Source of the DNA: Deltaproteobacteria bacterium
Lineage (GTDB): Bacteria; Desulfobacterota; Binatia; UBA12015
NCBI GenBank assembly: GCA_016874795.1
Contig: VGTG01000001.1
Span: forward strand, 86,735-150,734
DNA: 64,000 nucleotides
Reading direction: 5' to 3'
Shown: piece after piece, positions 25,535 through 32,963 of the stretch
Layout of the letters: every line of letters begins with the position of its first letter
Numbering within the stretch: position 1 is the first letter of the stretch
The notes under the pieces: generated by a model
What the model saw: only the letters and a program-made list of their open reading frames with translations
The model's database searches: none
What the model was told of the DNA's origin: nothing
Position numbers and translations under genes: made by a program

Positions 25535-25550
25535 GACTTCTGCCTAGCGG

Positions 25551-26627
25551 ATGTCCGGAAGCGGTGGTAGCGTCGACGCAATCGCCGTGGAAACGGATTC
25601 GCTGAACGCGCGCCCGACCGACGCGATTGCGACGCCCGACTCCGCGAGCAACGGCACCCCCCGGACGCTTTTCCCCGGCAGCCCCGCGCTCGACGGCCTT
25701 CGCACCGCAGACGGCTCGAGCTGGCCCGAGCTGCGCCGTCGCTTGCCGGCACGCTGGGGACGGCTGTGGCTCGACATCGGGCTCCGCTACCTGATGCTCG
25801 CGCTGGGTCTCGCTCTGGCGTGTGCGGTGGCGGCGCGCTTTGGAAACGGCTTCGGTCTCGTCGCGGCACCGTTCGTCGCAGTGTGGATGGGCTTCTGGTT
25901 CGCCTCGATCGTCCTCTTCATCCACGAAGCGGCCCACTACAACCTGCATCCCGACAAGGACAAAAACGACCGGCTCGCCGGGAACGTGATCTGCGTCCTG
26001 ATCGGGAACGACATCAAGCACTACCGCGCGCATCACTGGAAGCATCACCTCTACCTCGGCGACACGGCGGACACGGAGATCTCGTATCACTGGGCGCCGA
26101 CGCTCCGGTTCGCCATCGAGACGATGGTCGGCGTCCACGCCTGGCGGGTCTTCCGGGCACACCGGAACGCGGGGCTCGACGCCTTCCCGAAGGCGAGCGC
26201 GCGCTCGCGCAACACGCTCGCGCTCGCGCGCGGGATCGTGTTCCATGGAGCGATCCTGCTGCCGATCGTACTCGCCGGGTGGTGGAGCGCCGCCGTTGCG
26301 TGGGCTCTCGCGGTGCTCGTCGTGTTCCCGTACCTCTCGGCGCTGCGCCAGCAGCTCGAGCATCGGTCGCCCGACGCCGCGAGTGACGTCGACTACACGA
26401 AGGTGCCGCACGGCGCCGTGAACCGCATGTTCGGCGGCGATCCGTTCGCTCGCGCGTTCGGCTGCGCCGGCTTCCGGCGCCACCTCCTGCACCACTGGGA
26501 TCCGTCGACCTCGTACACGCGCTTCGACGAGCTCGAAGGCTTCCTGATGCAGACCGAGGTCGCTCCGCTGATCGACGGCGCGCGCACGACGTACTTCGCC
26601 GCCTGGCGCGTCCTCGCGCGCGGGTAG
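25551..26627 (+). CDS. Membrane fatty acid desaturase / hydroxylase family
   Basis: A 358-aa di-iron membrane enzyme. The three His clusters are HEAAH (in FIHEAAHYNLHP), HHWKHH (in YRAHHWKHHLYLG) and HLLHH (in RRHLLHHWDP), in the right order with hydrophobic helices before and between them. The N-terminal ~60 residues are Ser/Ala-rich and probably disordered. It introduces a double bond or hydroxyl into a lipid or carotenoid chain. An additional QQLEHR motif before the third box resembles that of FA_desaturase proteins. It is followed by repeat copy B. Start ATG at 25551. Confidence 0.85.
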   Translation: MSGSGGSVDAIAVETDSLNARPTDAIATPDSASNGTPRTLFPGSPALDGLRTADGSSWPELRRRLPARWGRLWLDIGLRYLMLALGLALACAVAARFGNGFGLVAAPFVAVWMGFWFASIVLFIHEAAHYNLHPDKDKNDRLAGNVICVLIGNDIKHYRAHHWKHHLYLGDTADTEISYHWAPTLRFAIETMVGVHAWRVFRAHRNAGLDAFPKASARSRNTLALARGIVFHGAILLPIVLAGWWSAAVAWALAVLVVFPYLSALRQQLEHRSPDAASDVDYTKVPHGAVNRMFGGDPFARAFGCAGFRRHLLHHWDPSTSYTRFDELEGFLMQTEVAPLIDGARTTYFAAWRVLARG

Positions 26628-26632
26628 TTCCA

Positions 26633-26727
26633 CGAGGGGGCACGCGCCCCCTCGCTCCACGCGGCAAAGCCTAAGCTGCGCCTCACTCCCCGCGCTCGCT
26701 TCGCTCGGCCGCGCGCTACGCGCGCGG
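26633..26727. repeat. Intergenic two-hairpin repeat, copy B
   Basis: This lies 5 nt after the desaturase stop. The first hairpin is CGAGGGGGC-n4-GCCCCCTCG (26633-26654), a conserved middle includes CACGCGGCAAAGCCTAAGCT, and the second hairpin is GGCCGCGCG-CTA-CGCGCGCGG. The orientation is opposite to copy A and the same as copy C. It probably acts as a terminator between convergent genes. Confidence 0.8.
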
Positions 26728-26757
26728 ATGTGCTCGAGTCTTGCGTCGAACTCCTCG

Positions 26758-27714
26758 CTACCGCGGCCGCGCGACGAGCTGCTGGTTCGAGGTCCACCAG
26801 AATCGCTGGTGGAGGATCTCGAGCAGGGTCACCGGAGCGAGTAGCAGCGGATTGAACGGGCTCACGACGCGCTCGGCGAAGCGCTCGGCGCCGCGTTCCT
26901 TCAGCCAGTTCTGCACCGAGATGATCCAGAACTGCGGGCACACGAGCGGCTTCTGCGCGACCTGCACGAGGCCGGCGCTCTCGACGAGTCGATGCAGCCC
27001 GCGCGTATCGAAGAGGTGGAAGTGCCGCGGCAGGTGGTAGCCGCCCCAGTAGCGGCGCCGGAAGAGACGCGCGTCGAGCGAGTCGATGTTCGGGGTCTCG
27101 ATGAAGAGATGGCCCTTCGGCTTGAGCGAAGCGCCGATCCGCTCGAGCACGTCGCGCGGATCGCGCACGTGCTCGATGAGCTGGTTCAGGATGACGAGAT
27201 CGAACGCGCGCGCCGGAAGCTCGACCTCCTCGATCCGCCCGCAGTGCACGCGATAGCCGGCCGCCTCGGTCGCGGCGATGCCGTGATCGGAGAACTCGAC
27301 GCCTTCGAGCGCGAGCGGATGCGGATAGGCCTCGCCGATCTGCCGCAGCAGGTGGCCGTCGCCCGAGCCGATGTCGAGCACGCGCGCACCCGGAGAGAGA
27401 TAGGGCTCGTACGCGCGCGCCTTCGCCCGCTCCGTGAACGCCTTGAAGCGCATCACGAGTGGCCCGAGCTTGTTCGCGAAGTCGTACGAGTAGTAGTTGC
27501 TCGGGTAGATGCGCGCGAGCGCTGCCGGTGCCGGACGCGGATCGAGGAAGACGCCGCCGCAGGCGCAGCGGCGGAACGTGAGCTCGTCGTGCGTCGTGCC
27601 GTACTCGAAGTCCCAGCCGCGTGCGAAGGGGCTGCCCTCGCGGCTGCCGCAGAGCGCGCACGCTCCCGGCTCGGTGGGGAGGGCCTCTTCGACGGTTTGC
27701 GGAGCGAGGGACAC
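26758..27714 (-). CDS. SAM-dependent methyltransferase with N-terminal zinc-ribbon-like module
   Basis: A 318-aa protein. Residues about 18-55 have CALCGS and CACGG, two Cys pairs as in methyltransferases of the sugar/hydroxamate MeTrfase type. The class I core follows: VLDIGSGDGHLLRQI (motif I), VEFSDHGI, FDLVILNQLIEHVRDP (motif IV region) and LKPKGHLFIETPN. It transfers a methyl group to a small molecule, and the closest architecture resembles C- or O-methyltransferases of nucleotide sugars and quinones. It lies 17 nt downstream of the second GT-C glycosyltransferase and is likely in the same operon, so a glycan substrate is plausible. Confidence 0.8.
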   Translation of the reverse strand: MSLAPQTVEEALPTEPGACALCGSREGSPFARGWDFEYGTTHDELTFRRCACGGVFLDPRPAPAALARIYPSNYYSYDFANKLGPLVMRFKAFTERAKARAYEPYLSPGARVLDIGSGDGHLLRQIGEAYPHPLALEGVEFSDHGIAATEAAGYRVHCGRIEEVELPARAFDLVILNQLIEHVRDPRDVLERIGASLKPKGHLFIETPNIDSLDARLFRRRYWGGYHLPRHFHLFDTRGLHRLVESAGLVQVAQKPLVCPQFWIISVQNWLKERGAERFAERVVSPFNPLLLAPVTLLEILHQRFWWTSNQQLVARPR

Positions 27715-27731
27715 GCGGCTTCGAAGGGAGT

Positions 27732-29903
27732 CTACTGCGCGCTGCCGCTCGCGGCATCCGGCTTCACGCGGACGGTCCAGCCGGCGAGATCGCGGGGTTG
27801 TTTCGGACGCTCCGTCGCCGCGACGCGGAGCACGACCTCGACCGGCTCGCGGGCGAACGGCGCGAGATCGACCTCCGCCGCGCGCCAGGCGCGTGCGGAG
27901 ACGTCGCCCGCAGGATCGATCGTCTCGCGGAGCACCTCGTGCGGTACTCCGCCGGACAGAGGCACGACCTCGGCCGTGAACGTGAAGGGTCCGTCCTGCA
28001 GGTCCATCCAGCGATCCGGGTTCAGTCCGTAGGAAAGGGCAAGAAGCGGCCGATCCGGGTCGACGCGAAGCCGGAGACGCGCCGAGCGCGGCTCGAGCGG
28101 CGTCCCGACCTCGACCTCGAGAACGTCCGCGAACGGCCAGCGCGCGGGCTCGGCCCCGTCGAGCGCGCGCTCACCGTCGTACGGAAGCGACGTCGCGTCA
28201 CGCAGCTCGTCCGGCCGGCGTGCGAGCCCGACGAGGAGAGGCCCGAGGCGCTCGCGCGAGAACACGCGATCGATCTCGTAGTGGTCGACGAGGTAGTCGA
28301 AGAGCTGCGGCGCGTTGTCCTGGAAGCGGCCGAGGTGCTGGTACTGCGAGAGGCTGTAGACGACCCGCGCCGGCCGGCGCCGCTCGAGATCGTCGATGAT
28401 GCGCACGTCGCGCGACGGATCCTGCACCGGCCAGATCACGTGGAAGCCGCCCGCGATCTCGCGCCCGGCGAGGAACGGCAGCATGGGCTGCAGCGGGTAC
28501 ACGGGCAACGGCTCTCCACTCGGCGACTCTTCGCGCGCCCAGGCGAGGACGTCGTCGAGGATCGGCCCGTTCTGCACGTCGGCGTAGACGCCGGCTCGGG
28601 GCGAGTCGATCGGCCAGCTCATCTGTCTTCGCAGCTCGATCGCCATCGCGAAGCCCGAGAGGAAGAGCGCCGCGACGACGATCGCGGCACCGACCCGGAG
28701 AACGCGACGCAGGGTGCCTCCGAGCCTTCGATCGAGATCGAAGAGCAGCACCGCCCCGACCGCCGCCTGCGGCGGATAGATCATCATCAGGTGCGTCCAG
28801 TCGCGCGGCGGCGGAAACGCGATGAGGAAACCGCCCGCGAACCCGAGCAGCAGGACCCGCGCCGGCGACACGAAGAGCGAAGCGGGCCGTCCGCGCGCCG
28901 CATCGGCCGCGCCGCGTCCGAGCCACAGGGCCGCGGCGAGCGCGTAGGCCAGGATCGGCAGCCAGAAGACGACCTTCAGCGTCACGTCCCAGAAGGCCGT
29001 GTCGCGCCAGAGCGAGCCGACCGAGAGGCTCGACCACCAGAGCGTCACGAGGATCGACGGGAAGTAGTGCCCGACCTGCTCACGGAGGTGCGCGTCCTGA
29101 CCCCAGAGCGGCCACGGATCCGGAAGCCGCGGGTAGGCGCCGAACCCGACCGCACCGCGCAGCGGTTGCACGACCGCCTGCTGGACGAACTCGTCGAGTG
29201 CGCCCCGGGACGCGAGCCAGAGCACCATGAAGCCGAGGACCACTGCGACGCCGGCGCCGAACGTCGCGGGTCGCGCGATCCAGTCCGTCCAGCCTTTCGC
29301 TTCGCGTCGCAGGAGCGGCAAGAGAAGGAGCGCCAGCCCGAGGCCGCCCGTCACGGCGAAGCCGTAGTCCTGCTTGCAGACGGCGGAGAGACCGGCGACG
29401 AGCCCCGCCGCCGCGATCCACGCGAAGGAGCCGTGCTGGACCGCGGAGACGAGCAGCGCCGCGGCAGCCGTGATCAGCGTCGCCGACGCGAGCGAGTAGC
29501 TGTAGACCTGCCAGTGCGGGAACGCCCACACGCGGTACGCGAACAGGAACACGATGAACCCGAGCGCCCACGCGCGCGGGACGCTCGCGCGGACGATGCG
29601 ATAGAACGACGCCGCGTAGACCGCGAAGCCGACCAAGGCGAGGACGCGCGAGCTCAGGACCGACGTCCCGAAGAGCCGGAACCAGAGCGCGAGCAGGTGG
29701 AAGGACCCGGGGAACGGGTTGTCGATGTAGACGTCCCGGTAGAGCACCGCGCCGCGGTTCACGTCGTCCGCGATCGCGTGGATGTAGCCCTCGTCGAGGA
29801 GACCGATCCAGCGGTCGAAGAAGAAGAGCGGATAGAGGAGCGCGGCGACGCCGATCAGCGCGGTGATCGCGGCGTCGGTGCGGTCGAACGGGCGCGGCTC
29901 CAC
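27732..29903 (-). CDS. GT-C fold membrane glycosyltransferase, paralogue 2
   Basis: A 723-aa paralogue of the 17635-19941 product. Shared segments include LLDEGYIHAIADDVNRG (Asp37-Glu38, first loop acidic motif), RVWAFPHWQVYSYSL, SKQDYG/CKQDYG, PPRDWTHLMMIYPP and PLQPMLPFLAGRE. About ten membrane helices precede a C-terminal periplasmic domain of about 250 residues. It likely uses a polyprenyl-phosphate sugar. Two such paralogues within 10 kb suggest sequential addition to one glycan. The upstream 156-bp spacer carries a strong hairpin belonging to the next gene. Confidence 0.78.
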   Translation of the reverse strand: MEPRPFDRTDAAITALIGVAALLYPLFFFDRWIGLLDEGYIHAIADDVNRGAVLYRDVYIDNPFPGSFHLLALWFRLFGTSVLSSRVLALVGFAVYAASFYRIVRASVPRAWALGFIVFLFAYRVWAFPHWQVYSYSLASATLITAAAALLVSAVQHGSFAWIAAAGLVAGLSAVCKQDYGFAVTGGLGLALLLLPLLRREAKGWTDWIARPATFGAGVAVVLGFMVLWLASRGALDEFVQQAVVQPLRGAVGFGAYPRLPDPWPLWGQDAHLREQVGHYFPSILVTLWWSSLSVGSLWRDTAFWDVTLKVVFWLPILAYALAAALWLGRGAADAARGRPASLFVSPARVLLLGFAGGFLIAFPPPRDWTHLMMIYPPQAAVGAVLLFDLDRRLGGTLRRVLRVGAAIVVAALFLSGFAMAIELRRQMSWPIDSPRAGVYADVQNGPILDDVLAWAREESPSGEPLPVYPLQPMLPFLAGREIAGGFHVIWPVQDPSRDVRIIDDLERRRPARVVYSLSQYQHLGRFQDNAPQLFDYLVDHYEIDRVFSRERLGPLLVGLARRPDELRDATSLPYDGERALDGAEPARWPFADVLEVEVGTPLEPRSARLRLRVDPDRPLLALSYGLNPDRWMDLQDGPFTFTAEVVPLSGGVPHEVLRETIDPAGDVSARAWRAAEVDLAPFAREPVEVVLRVAATERPKQPRDLAGWTVRVKPDAASGSAQ

Positions 29904-29996
29904 GGAGGCTCGACTTTATCGGTTCCCGGGGCGCGCCGCCGCCGCGTCTTCTCGGCCGGGCGGGCGCATCGAGCCGTCACCGGACGCCAAACGCAG

Positions 29997-30031
29997 CTCG
30001 GCCCGCCGAGCGGTAGCTCGAGCGGGCCGAG
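29997..30031. terminator. Hairpin terminator candidate after secreted protein gene
   Basis: CTCGGCCCG (29997-30005) pairs perfectly with CGGGCCGAG (30023-30031) across a 17-nt loop, 29 nt downstream of the stop of the 30060-30809 gene. There is no U-tract, so it is a stable 3' end structure rather than a textbook intrinsic terminator. Confidence 0.5.
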
Positions 30032-30059
30032 TCGAGACGAAGATCGTTCGTTTGCCGGT

Positions 30060-30809
30060 TCAGCGGGAGAGGGCGCCGCCATCGATCGGTTGGAAGACCC
30101 CGCCGCCGCCCGGGTTCCCCACGACCAGAGCCTTCGTGCAGGTGCAGTGCGTGGTGAGCCAGCCGTTGATGCAGGTGATCACGCCGTCGACCGTGGCGTC
30201 GGTGCAGACGGCCGTCATGTCCTCGCAGTCGTTCTCGATCGACTTGTCGCAGGTGCACTCCCCGTTGGTGCAGCTGAAGCCGAGGCCGCCGCTCGGGCCA
30301 CCGCCGTTGTTGACGAGAGCCGTCCAGGTCATGACGTTCTCGACCGAGCTGTAGCCGTCGGTGCTCCCCTGCGAGCTGACCGTGTCCTCGCCCGAAGCTC
30401 CGACCACGATGGCCGCAACCGCCGGATCGGCGTGGATCGCGGCGAAGTCGTCACCCGCTCCGAGGTTGACGTTCAGCATGCGGACGCCGAGCGCACCGCC
30501 GGAGGCGAGCTGTACGGACAGGGAGTCGCTCCCCCCGCCGAGACGGATCTTCACCGTCTGCACCGGAGCGGCAGCGAAGCTCCCGACGGGAACACCGCCG
30601 GCGGAGACCTCGATCGCGCTGCCGTCGAGCAGCACCGCGATCTCGTTCGCCTCGCCGTCGCCAACGATCGTCAGCGTGCGGCCGCTTCCGGCGGCCATCG
30701 CCTTCACGCCGGCGTGCGCCTGCGTCGGAACGATCGCAACGGCGAGCGCCACGGCGATCCAGGTGATCCGGTTGAGTCCTGCGATTGCGGTCTTGATCGA
30801 GCGGTTCAT
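30060..30809 (-). CDS. Secreted Gly-Asp-rich, Cys-rich protein of unknown function
   Basis: A 249-aa protein with a clear signal peptide (hydrophobic 15-28, cleavage probably after AHA). The middle has three short Gly/Asp repeats (LGGGSDSL, LGAGDDFA, VGASGEDT) spaced like degenerate calcium-binding RTX strands. The last ~75 residues hold ten Cys in a compact block (CTNGECTCDKSIENDC, CTDATVDGVITC, THCTC) suggesting disulphides, followed by a Gly-rich tail. I do not recognise a family. It stands alone between a GT-C gene and a mobile-element remnant. The leader can form alternative hairpins that would hide the AGGGGG ribosome-binding sequence. Confidence 0.7.
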   Translation of the reverse strand: MNRSIKTAIAGLNRITWIAVALAVAIVPTQAHAGVKAMAAGSGRTLTIVGDGEANEIAVLLDGSAIEVSAGGVPVGSFAAAPVQTVKIRLGGGSDSLSVQLASGGALGVRMLNVNLGAGDDFAAIHADPAVAAIVVGASGEDTVSSQGSTDGYSSVENVMTWTALVNNGGGPSGGLGFSCTNGECTCDKSIENDCEDMTAVCTDATVDGVITCINGWLTTHCTCTKALVVGNPGGGGVFQPIDGGALSR

Positions 30810-31199
30810 CTTTCATTCCCCCTGCCCCTTCGGGGCGCCGAGCCGTTGTTGGCAGGGGGCATCGCAAGGTGGGTGCCACGCGTGCAGAAGCGAATTCCTC
30901 AGCATCCACGGGCGTGGAATCGGGTTCGGCGCCGGCCCAGATCAATCCGCCATATCCCGCGGAGCCGTCGACCTCCTCGACGCGACCGGGCGCGCACCGG
31001 TAGCTGCGGTCGCATTGGGTTGCAGATGGACGCACACGATCCTTGCAGTTGGACGCAGCGGTGCCTGACACTTGGACGGTGGCCCTCAAGTGTGAACGCC
31101 TGCTTCCTACAGCGCATGAAGAGCACTACCCGTTCTGGCGTGACGCGCGTACGGAGCTCAACGAGCTACCGCTGGCGGACTTCGGGCGAAACGATCGAC
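30810..31199. other. 390-bp gene-free region: structured leader plus mobile-element remnant
   Basis: The left 60 bp is the leader of the secreted-protein gene: CCCCCTGCC (30818-30826) can pair with GGCAGGGGG (30851-30859), competing with the local hairpin GCCCC-TTC-GGGGC (30824-30836). The right half holds three degenerate 23-bp direct repeats and an inverted repeat (see 31020-31095). No ORF is supported, and no tRNA or riboswitch consensus was recognised. Confidence 0.55.
31020..31095. repeat. Three degenerate 23-bp tandem repeats, IS21-end-like remnant
   Basis: TTGCAGATGGACGCA (31020), TTGCAGTTGGACGCA (31043) and TGACACTTGGACGG (31066) recur with exactly 23-bp spacing. The inverted pair ACACTTG...CAAGTGT brackets the last one. 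On the minus strand the sequence begins TGTCAGGC and then has GCGTCCAACTGCAA and GCGTCCATCTGCAA, the multiple-repeat pattern seen at ends of IS21-family elements. No transposase is present. Confidence 0.5.
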
Positions 31200-31901
31200 T
31201 CACACCTCGTGCCAGCGCTCGGACTCGTGATCGAACCAGCGGTCCATCCGCGACCCGCTCCAATGGTAGGTGAGGTGCGGCCCCTGGACCGGAAGCCCGA
31301 CCGCTCGCGGGCGGAAGGCGCCGAGACACCGACCGCCGGGGCTCCGCACGCTGTCGTAGGCGACGCCGTTCGAGCCGGCGGCGCGGAGGCGACTTCCCAG
31401 AGCCTGCGCCGGAGCGTAGTCGTCCGGATCGTGCAGACGCCGCCAGCGCGGCGCACCGCCGCGCACGTCGTGGAACGCGCCGTCGATCCGCCCGACGAGG
31501 ACGCGCATGTTCACGTCGAGCGGAGGCTCGCGCGTCGCCGCGTAGAACCGTCCCATGTGGAAGAGCGTCTCGTGCGTCGCCGTCCGCTGCTCGCGGGCGC
31601 AGTAGTAGACACCGTAGCGCCCGTCCGAGAAGCGCGACGGTCGCCCGAGGTGCGTGAACGGCGCCATCACGAAGCTCGCGCCGGAGCCGGACACGCGATC
31701 GGTCGGAGGCACGATCGAGATGTCGCCGATCTCCTGACGGACCCGGTCGTTCGTCAGCGTCTCGATCTCGGCGAGCGTCTCCCAGTCCGCCGGATCGGCG
31801 ACTCTCTCGAAGAGCTGGATCGGCGGATGCCGCGAAACGATGATGCGGAAAGCGCGCGACCAGCGGACCCGCCGTACCGGCGGATCCGTCGCGCTCGTCA
31901 A
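31200..31901 (-). CDS. RES-domain toxin (NAD-degrading family)
   Basis: Encodes 233 aa from a TTG at 31901 that overlaps the antitoxin stop (TTGA) and follows GGAGGCGG; the track start at 31970 adds 23 Arg-rich residues read from within the antitoxin. RES landmarks are GRYGVYYCAREQRTATHETLFHM (Arg/Tyr then Glu), SNGVAYDSVRSPGGRC (conserved Ser region) and AFRPR. RES toxins such as MbcT consume NAD+ when free. Position directly after a Xre/MbcA-type antitoxin with translational coupling makes this a type II toxin-antitoxin unit. The frame is intact and the family length is normal, so the toxin is probably functional when not neutralised. Confidence 0.85.
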   Translation of the reverse strand: MTSATDPPVRRVRWSRAFRIIVSRHPPIQLFERVADPADWETLAEIETLTNDRVRQEIGDISIVPPTDRVSGSGASFVMAPFTHLGRPSRFSDGRYGVYYCAREQRTATHETLFHMGRFYAATREPPLDVNMRVLVGRIDGAFHDVRGGAPRWRRLHDPDDYAPAQALGSRLRAAGSNGVAYDSVRSPGGRCLGAFRPRAVGLPVQGPHLTYHWSGSRMDRWFDHESERWHEV

Positions 31902-32308
31902 GCTCCGCCTCCACGTGCGGCGTCGAGCAGCGCTCGAACCGCGGCGAGATCGGTGACGTCTCCCGCGCACATGCGCGCGAGCGCCGTCTGCCCGCCGAGG
32001 AGGTCGTTCTCCTTCTTCACCCAGGCGTCGGCCTGGGCCGGGCTCGGGAAGAGGAGCTGCAGCGCCTTGTAGATCCCGAGGACGTAGCTGATCCGCTGCA
32101 GCGTATCGTGCGGCGCGCCGCGCACCTGCCCCTTCTTCCAGAGGAAGAACGTCGCACGGCTCGGACGGCCGAGGAGGATGCGCGCGGCGTCGTTGTCGAC
32201 GCCCCAGGCGTCCATGATGCGGAAGAAGGCGCGCATCCCGGTCGCGAGGCGATCCGGGCTCCGCTCGCGAGCGGGGCGAGCGGCTCGTTTCGTGGCGGTC
32301 GGCGCCAT
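31898..32308 (-). CDS. Xre/MbcA/ParS-type antitoxin of RES toxin
   Basis: A 136-aa protein with an N-terminal basic tail, a Xre-like helical DNA-binding region (LATGMRAFFRIMDAWGVDNDAARILLGRPSRATFFLWKKG) and the C-terminal toxin-binding domain typical of MbcA/ParS antitoxins (ISYVLGIYKALQLLFPSPAQADAWVKKENDLLGGQTALARM). It binds and blocks the RES toxin and should repress its own promoter. A perfect 14-bp palindrome lies 2 nt upstream of the ATG. The first gene of the pair is the antitoxin, the normal order for this family. Confidence 0.88.
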   Translation of the reverse strand: MAPTATKRAARPARERSPDRLATGMRAFFRIMDAWGVDNDAARILLGRPSRATFFLWKKGQVRGAPHDTLQRISYVLGIYKALQLLFPSPAQADAWVKKENDLLGGQTALARMCAGDVTDLAAVRALLDAARGGGA

Positions 32309-32309
32309 G

Positions 32310-32323
32310 GTCCAGATCTGGAC
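32310..32323. promoter_or_regulatory. Candidate autoregulatory operator of RES-Xre module
   Basis: GTCCAGATCTGGAC is a perfect palindrome immediately upstream of the antitoxin ATG (32308). On the minus strand TTGATC and CATAAG lie upstream with a 15-nt gap, a weak possible promoter that the palindrome would follow. Confidence 0.5.
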
Positions 32324-32368
32324 TTATGGAACCGATCCGTCGAGATCAAGACTCGGCTTCGGCGAGGC

Positions 32369-32815
32369 TCAGGTATAGGCGGGGCTCGCTCCCGGAGCGT
32401 GCTTCCGCACCCACGCGACACTCTCCGCGTCCATTCCGTCCGGGTACTCGTCGACGAGCTCGACGATCGCGCCGTCCCGGTAGCGCGCCGTCGAACGCCC
32501 GCGCAGCACGAACGGCGGCGCGCCGACGGGGGCGTACGTCGCGGTCCACCCGACCGTGATCGTGTCGCCGGTCTCGGTCGGACCGTCCGTCACGCCGAGC
32601 TCGCGCTTGGGCATGCGGCGATCGAAGCCGTCGAGCGACTTCTTCATCCCGCGGAGGATCGCCGGCACACCCTCGAGCTTGCACGCGAACGCGACGTTCT
32701 TCACCTCGTAGGTCGCGTCCGGCGCGAAGAACCGCTCGAGGCGCGACCAGTCGTCGTCGTCGTACGTCTTCTCGAACTCTTGCGCGTACTCGAAGAAGCT
32801 CTGCATCGGGTTCAT
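32369..32815 (-). CDS. SnoaL-like / NTF2-fold protein
   Basis: Encodes 148 aa from the ATG at 32815 (MNPMQSFFEYAQEFEKTY); the track start 14 codons earlier is within the repeat. NTF2-fold landmarks are YDDDDWSRLERFFAPDATYEV (first helix and strand), VPAILRGMKKSLDGFDRRM and GRSTARYRDGAIVELVDEYPDG. SnoaL-like proteins are small cyclases, isomerases or binding proteins for hydrophobic molecules; the substrate cannot be told here. It is 60 nt upstream of the antitoxin start on the same strand. Repeat copy C lies immediately upstream of the start. Confidence 0.75.
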   Translation of the reverse strand: MNPMQSFFEYAQEFEKTYDDDDWSRLERFFAPDATYEVKNVAFACKLEGVPAILRGMKKSLDGFDRRMPKRELGVTDGPTETGDTITVGWTATYAPVGAPPFVLRGRSTARYRDGAIVELVDEYPDGMDAESVAWVRKHAPGASPAYT

Positions 32816-32823
32816 ATTCGATC

Positions 32824-32916
32824 GAGAGAGGCGCCGCCCCTCTCCTCCACGCGGCAAAGCCTAAGCTGCGCCTCCTCTCCCCGCTCGTCTCGCTCGGCCG
32901 CGCGCTGCGCCCGCGG
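32824..32916. repeat. Intergenic two-hairpin repeat, copy C
   Basis: Hairpin GAGAGG-n7-CCTCTC (32826-32844) is followed by the conserved block CACGCGGCAAAGCCTAAGCT, then CTCGCTCGGCCGCGCGCTGCG near the end. It is the same orientation as copy B and identical to it across about 30 bp of the middle, but the first hairpin has been exchanged for the version also seen at 16868. It lies just after the carotenoid oxygenase 3' end. Confidence 0.8.
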
Positions 32917-32963
32917 AGGGACGAGTCTGGCGGCTTCGTTCACCGCGCTCAGCTCCAACATCG

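Noticed and set aside
26655-26700. Conserved GGCAAAGCCTAAG in repeat copies B and C as a possible c-di-GMP (GEMM) riboswitch
   Set aside because: Only a short stretch resembles GEMM-I, the rest of the conserved structure is absent, and the copies lie behind stop codons, not before genes.
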